Assembly: GCA_947372365.1 (NCBI GenBank)
Contig: CANBTK010000039.1
Coordinates: 1 to 9,361 of the forward strand
Length of the DNA: 9,361 nucleotides
Source of the DNA: Flavipsychrobacter stenotrophus
Lineage (GTDB): Bacteria; Bacteroidota; Bacteroidia; Chitinophagales; Chitinophagaceae
Reading direction: 5' to 3'
Position 1 is the stretch's first letter. The number at the start of each line of letters is the position of its first letter. Shown one piece after another: positions 6,747 through 9,361 of this stretch. The translations under genes and the position numbers were made by a program. The notes below the pieces were generated by a model, which saw only the letters and a program-made list of their open reading frames with translations, searched no databases and had not been told where the DNA came from.

Positions 6747-7799
6747 TTAGCAACGCTCAATAATCCATTCTGCAACAGCAGGCGCCAGTTCTTTCTGCGA
6801 CTTGCCGCCAACGAACACGCCAATGTGCCCGCCTTTGAAAGGGTATTCTTTTTTGTCTTTTGAACCTATAAAGTCCATTACATTCCTGGTACTGTCGTTA
6901 GGTATAATGGTATCTTCAGTAGCATAAACATTCAGGAAAGGCATAGTAGCATTTTTCAGGTGCACTTTGCGGCCGCCCAGCTCAAATTTGTCTTGTATCA
7001 GCAGGTTATCGCGGAAAAGGTCCTTGATATACTTGCGGTACATTTCGCCTGGTATAGCTGGTAAGTCGCCTTTCCATTTTTCCATGCGCAGGAAGTTCAT
7101 CATCTTGTCTTTATCTTCCAGTGAGTCAATAAGGCCGAGGTATTTGCTTACGTTCATGCTAGGCTTCAGCATACCAAACGCACCATCAATCATTTCGCCC
7201 GGTATAGTGCCCAGGTTATCAACCATTGCATCTACATCTATGTACTTGGTCCATTTATACAGCATGCACTGTGTAGTAGAGAAGTCGTAAGGCGCAACGT
7301 ATGTAGTAAGTGATTTTAATTTTTCAGGGTAAAGGCAGGCATATATCATAGAGAAGGTGCCGCCCTGGCAAATACCCATTTTATGGATTTTTTCAGTTTT
7401 ATGGCGCTTGCGCAGGAAGTCAACGGCATCGTTCATATAACCGTCAATGTAGTCTTCCATAGTCAGGTAGCGGTCGCTCCTGTTGTGGTAGCCCCAGTCC
7501 ATAATATATACGTCCAGGCCTTCTTCCACCAGCTTCTTAACGAGGCTGCGGTCGCTTTGGAGGTCTAGTACGTCATGCCTGTTAAGCATAGCGAAAGAAA
7601 CCAGTACTGGCGTAGCGCATGTAGCTGGTGTTTCGCGCTTGTAATGGAACATTTTTATTTTATCGCTGCTCCAAACCAATTCTTTTGGTGTTTCGCCAAC
7701 GCCAACTTCGCCTATTTCCTGCAGGACCTTGTACCCCTTAGCAATTTTTTCTGAGGTAGATACCAGTTCTTCTGTAATCTTTAAAGCATTAAAATTCAT
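6747..7799 (-). CDS. phaC: Class III polyhydroxyalkanoate synthase catalytic subunit PhaC
   Basis: The 350-residue length fits class III PhaC (about 355 aa) rather than the roughly 560-590 aa of class I/II enzymes. The lipase-like box is GICQGG (142-147), with Cys144 as nucleophile in place of Ser, the hallmark of PHA synthases. Asp296 (YATEDTIIP) and His325 (GGHIGVFVGGKS) complete the triad. The Asp-His spacing of 29 residues matches my recollection of the Allochromatium vinosum enzyme (C149, D302, H331). YIMDWGYHNRSDRYLTMEDYI (98-118, around the conserved DWG) is also typical of synthases. The enzyme polymerises (R)-3-hydroxyacyl-CoA into PHA at the granule surface and needs a PhaE partner; a PhaE-like gene lies 1.1 kb away on the other strand. 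A -7 box TACCTTTG lies just upstream, with AAGG immediately before the ATG. No class IV PhaR-like gene is seen. Confidence 0.93.
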   Translation of the reverse strand: MNFNALKITEELVSTSEKIAKGYKVLQEIGEVGVGETPKELVWSSDKIKMFHYKRETPATCATPVLVSFAMLNRHDVLDLQSDRSLVKKLVEEGLDVYIMDWGYHNRSDRYLTMEDYIDGYMNDAVDFLRKRHKTEKIHKMGICQGGTFSMIYACLYPEKLKSLTTYVAPYDFSTTQCMLYKWTKYIDVDAMVDNLGTIPGEMIDGAFGMLKPSMNVSKYLGLIDSLEDKDKMMNFLRMEKWKGDLPAIPGEMYRKYIKDLFRDNLLIQDKFELGGRKVHLKNATMPFLNVYATEDTIIPNDSTRNVMDFIGSKDKKEYPFKGGHIGVFVGGKSQKELAPAVAEWIIERC

Positions 7800-7815
7800 C
7801 CTTGAAAATTTCGTG

Positions 7816-7823
7816 CAAAGGTA
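7816..7823 (-). promoter_or_regulatory. Bacteroidota -7 promoter element for phaC
   Basis: On the - strand TACCTTTG matches TAnnTTTG exactly, followed by CACGAAATTTTCAAGG and the phaC ATG. Transcription would begin about 10-15 bases before the start codon, giving a very short leader. I found no TTG at the expected -33 distance, so the promoter is incomplete by consensus. Confidence 0.5.
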
Positions 7824-7980
7824 GTGCTATTTATTAATCTATACGTTAAGGAGTTGCAAAGTTGTAAAGTGCCAGGTAAATGCCTTGAACATCAATAAGG
7901 GCTGTCCATTTTTATGCGCTGGCCCCAATGCACAACTGTAAATGATATAAATAATGGATTAAAATGTATAATAAATTTTA

Positions 7981-8013
7981 TTGCAAACGTGCTGACCTTC
8001 GTATCTAAATTTT
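7981..8013 (+). promoter_or_regulatory. Weak candidate promoter for the small ORF pair
   Basis: TTG (7981-7983) and TAAATTTT (8006-8013), one mismatch from TAnnTTTG, are separated by 22 bp. This would start transcription near 8020, shortly before the ATG at 8039. The surrounding 7925-7990 is very A/T-rich, so chance matches are likely. Confidence 0.3.
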
Positions 8014-8038
8014 CACTATCACAAAAACGTTATACTGT

Positions 8039-8305
8039 ATGAAAAACAATTACAATGGCGGTAGTAGCCTAAACGTGAACAATACCGGCGACAGCCAGGA
8101 CTATGTTCTTTATCCATTGGTTGGCGAAAGTTATTTAACGGTGGAGGAGAAAATACAAGCTGAGGACCTGTACCAGTATTCCGAATACGCGCAAGGTATA
8201 AATTTCAGTATCAGCGATATTTGTGGTACCAACAGCAAAGCCACAGACCTGGAACAGGACACATTCTGGAAACTTATTGAAAATGACGGTGCTGGCAATG
8301 ATTGA
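8039..8305 (+). CDS. Small acidic protein of unknown function
   Basis: I do not recognise this 88-residue protein. It is strongly acidic (about 15 Asp/Glu against 4 Lys and no Arg), Asn/Gly-rich at both ends (MKNNYNGGSS; ENDGAGND) and has one cysteine (C62). There is no signal peptide or membrane segment. The middle part, LTVEEKIQAEDLYQYSEYAQ (33-52), looks helical. The codons resemble neighbouring genes, which favours a real gene. Its TGA overlaps a TTG that opens the next small ORF (TTGA at 8302-8305), suggesting translational coupling. It is divergent from phaC but nothing links it to PHA. A short secreted-peptide precursor or a small regulatory partner are both possible; neither is supported by a motif. 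Confidence 0.55.
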   Translation: MKNNYNGGSSLNVNNTGDSQDYVLYPLVGESYLTVEEKIQAEDLYQYSEYAQGINFSISDICGTNSKATDLEQDTFWKLIENDGAGND

Positions 8306-8421
8306 AGAATAAAGGGTTCTTTTACCTTGATATTTTTCTAAAAAAGCACCAACTTTCTATTGAAGAAGAGAGGATCTCGCAATACGGCAATATGACAATT
8401 CGCCAGTTAGTAGAATTGTGA
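8302..8421 (+). CDS. 39-residue small ORF coupled to the upstream ORF (TTG start)
   Basis: From TTG at 8302 the frame reads MKNKGFFYLDIFLKKHQLSI and continues EEERISQYGNMTIRQLVEL to TGA at 8419-8421. An in-frame TGA directly precedes the TTG, so this is the only start in the frame upstream of the block. The start overlaps the stop of the 88-residue ORF by four bases. The composition (LDIFLKKHQLSIEEERI, then TIRQLVEL) looks like a real amphipathic helical peptide and not random translation. It could instead be the tail of the upstream protein joined by a frameshift or sequencing error (a -1 shift would fuse them). Function unknown. Confidence 0.35.
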   Translation: MKNKGFFYLDIFLKKHQLSIEEERISQYGNMTIRQLVEL

Positions 8422-8504
8422 AGAATATGTGATTTTGTAGGGGTGGGTGTGGGTTAAAGATTTTGGTGGCTAAAAATGTCATATAAGATATTTTCTGGTT
8501 TTCG

Positions 8505-9068
8505 TTATTTTTTCTTCGTAATCATTGTATTGTGCAATGGCTTCCCGCTTAGCTTTATGAGTGCCTGGCTGTCAAGCCCTGCTGCCAGGAAAAACTGCCT
8601 TACCTTTTCTATCCCTTTTTCGGTGAAAGGCGGATAGTACCGGCCTCCGCCACGGTTTACCATATCCAGCACCCCTGCTTCAAATGCGGGCACATAGTGG
8701 CTGTAACAGGCGCTGCCGCCGTCGCGGCTGCGAAAATTAAACGACATATACCCAACTTTTTCTTTCTTAAAGAAGAACACCACCGCCATGTTGTAGCCTG
8801 GTGTCCATTCAGGTTCCTTCATATAAAGGCTACGCTTATTAACGGCCAGGAACAAGCCCTTCATTTTTTCGGGTGGCAGGCTTTGTATAAAATGGAGGAC
8901 AGAATCCCTCTCTTTCCAAAAATAGTCAACAGCCCCGCTCTTCGTCATGTTTCCTCCTAAACGGTAAACTGCCACACTATCATACTTCATTGATTCGTAG
9001 CCCGGTTTTCTGCCTGCAAGGGCGGCGAAGCAGGCTAACAGTGTAAAAATCATCAAGGTATATTTCAT
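8505..9068 (-). CDS. Exported protein of unknown function
   Basis: The 187-residue product starts with a clear signal peptide: MKYT followed by a hydrophobic stretch to residue 18, with a likely signal peptidase I site ALA|G at 18/19. A cysteine at position 13 follows LLA, but cleavage there would leave a hydrophobic mature N-terminus, so a lipoprotein is less likely. The mature part is basic and mixed alpha/beta, with YNMAVVFFFKKEKVGYMSFNFRS (92-114, split by K101-K104) as probable paired strands, then a GGSACYSHY segment and RGGGRYYPPF. It ends in a Lys-rich tail (KKK). I recognise no family. It stands alone, facing the small ORF pair; no terminator hairpin or good promoter box was found for it. 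Confidence 0.75.
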   Translation of the reverse strand: MKYTLMIFTLLACFAALAGRKPGYESMKYDSVAVYRLGGNMTKSGAVDYFWKERDSVLHFIQSLPPEKMKGLFLAVNKRSLYMKEPEWTPGYNMAVVFFFKKEKVGYMSFNFRSRDGGSACYSHYVPAFEAGVLDMVNRGGGRYYPPFTEKGIEKVRQFFLAAGLDSQALIKLSGKPLHNTMITKKK

Positions 9069-9182
9069 TACGCTGCACGGTTTTGCGGGCTGCTTAAAAT
9101 TAGTAAAAAGGATCCAATCGATAGTAGTCCATGCTCTTGGCTATCAACAATTAAAAGTGGGGTGTAATGTTGCTTACATAAA

Positions 9183-9210
9183 GATTGCTTCGGCGAAGGG
9201 CCTCGCAATG
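9183..9210. repeat. REP-like dispersed intergenic element
   Basis: The - strand reads CATTGCGAGG, a short spacer, then GAAGCAATC. I recall the pattern ATTGCGAGG...CGAAGCAATC as a common short intergenic repeat in many bacterial genomes, including Bacteroidota. ATTGC and GCAAT can pair as a stem, with an inner CTTCG/CGAAG. Only one copy is in the window, so its dispersed nature is unproven here. Confidence 0.45.
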
Positions 9211-9255
9211 GCCCGCTAAGTTAATAAGCTTGCATTGGGCTTTGTAAGCCTACAT

Positions 9256-9304
9256 CCTATTGCCATTGTAGTGAGGTATAGCTTCCCTTTATTGCGGCAA
9301 TAGG
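9256..9304. repeat. Perfect 9-bp inverted repeat, 31-nt spacer
   Basis: CCTATTGCC (9256-9264) and GGCAATAGG (9296-9304) are exact reverse complements. The stem could close a stem-loop. The following T7 run starts 14 bases after the stem, too far for a canonical terminator. Confidence 0.6.
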
Positions 9305-9361
9305 CGTTGGGTAAATTGTTTTTTTATTAGCCGAAAACTGAAAGGTTTGTTGTTGCGTAAG

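Larger units (their letters stand above)
9069..9361. other. Gene-free region with several inverted repeats
   Basis: No open frame longer than about 20 codons is seen on either strand. The stretch holds a REP-like element (9183-9210), a small GGCTT/AAGCC hairpin (9238-9250), a CTACA/TGTAG repeat (9250-9271) and a perfect 9-bp inverted repeat CCTATTGCC/GGCAATAGG (9256-9264 and 9296-9304), with a T7 run at 9319-9325. This could be a structured RNA, repeat debris or the leader of a gene beyond the window. Confidence 0.5.

Noticed and set aside
6747..7799. Assigning phaC to class I, II or IV
   Set aside because: The protein is too short for class I/II, and the partner nearby is PhaE-like rather than a short PhaR, so class III fits best.
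7853..7868. Tandem 8-bp repeat GTTGCAAA GTTGTAAA upstream of phaC
   Set aside because: Only two imperfect copies in A/T-rich DNA with no other support for a binding site.
8471..8496. AT-rich hairpin after the exported-protein gene as terminator
   Set aside because: The stem is only about five A-T pairs with a mismatched interior; it is too weak to call.
9012..9068. Lipobox (LLA-C13) in the exported protein
   Set aside because: Cleavage before C13 would leave a hydrophobic FAALAG at the mature N-terminus; an ordinary ALA|G signal peptidase I site fits better.

Overview
The window looks like chromosomal DNA from a member of the Bacteroidota, probably of the Chitinophagales/Chitinophagaceae type. 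Three things suggest this. The first gene ends in a type IX secretion (T9SS) sorting domain. Promoter-like boxes match the Bacteroidota consensus TAnnTTTG. Most start codons lack a strong Shine-Dalgarno sequence. The genus cannot be fixed from the sequence alone.

Layout. Positions 1-3399 (all + strand) hold the 3' end of a PorZ-like propeller protein with a T9SS C-terminal domain, then recO three bases later, then a large polytopic GT-C-type putative glycosyltransferase with a soluble C-terminal domain. Positions 3473-7799 form a polyhydroxyalkanoate (PHA) locus. It contains a MaoC/PhaJ-like (R)-enoyl-CoA hydratase (-), a long PhaE-like synthase subunit (+, divergent from the hydratase), an alpha/beta hydrolase (-), and a class III PhaC synthase catalytic subunit (-). 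Well-formed hairpin terminators separate the units at 3417-3450, 5698-5729 and 6677-6707. Positions 7800-8504 hold two tiny overlapping unrecognised ORFs (88 and 39 aa). Positions 8505-9068 (-) encode an unrecognised exported protein. The last 293 bases have no gene but contain a REP-like element and several inverted repeats.

How the genes may work together. The hydratase can turn trans-2-enoyl-CoA from fatty-acid oxidation into (R)-3-hydroxyacyl-CoA. PhaC with PhaE can polymerise that into PHA. The hydrolase is a candidate for polymer or oligomer turnover. No phaA/phaB is present, so monomer supply would come from beta-oxidation or from genes elsewhere.

The most unusual part is the PhaE-like protein. 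It is 513 aa, against roughly 350 aa for the classical subunit. It carries a duplicated N-terminal W-x3-Q-x-N-F motif, an Asn/Met-rich stretch with six NPF motifs (four at exact 7-residue spacing), and a Lys/Ala-rich tail. It is transcribed apart from phaC. The phaJ/phaE intergenic region carries two nested inverted repeats sharing one centre, a candidate operator.
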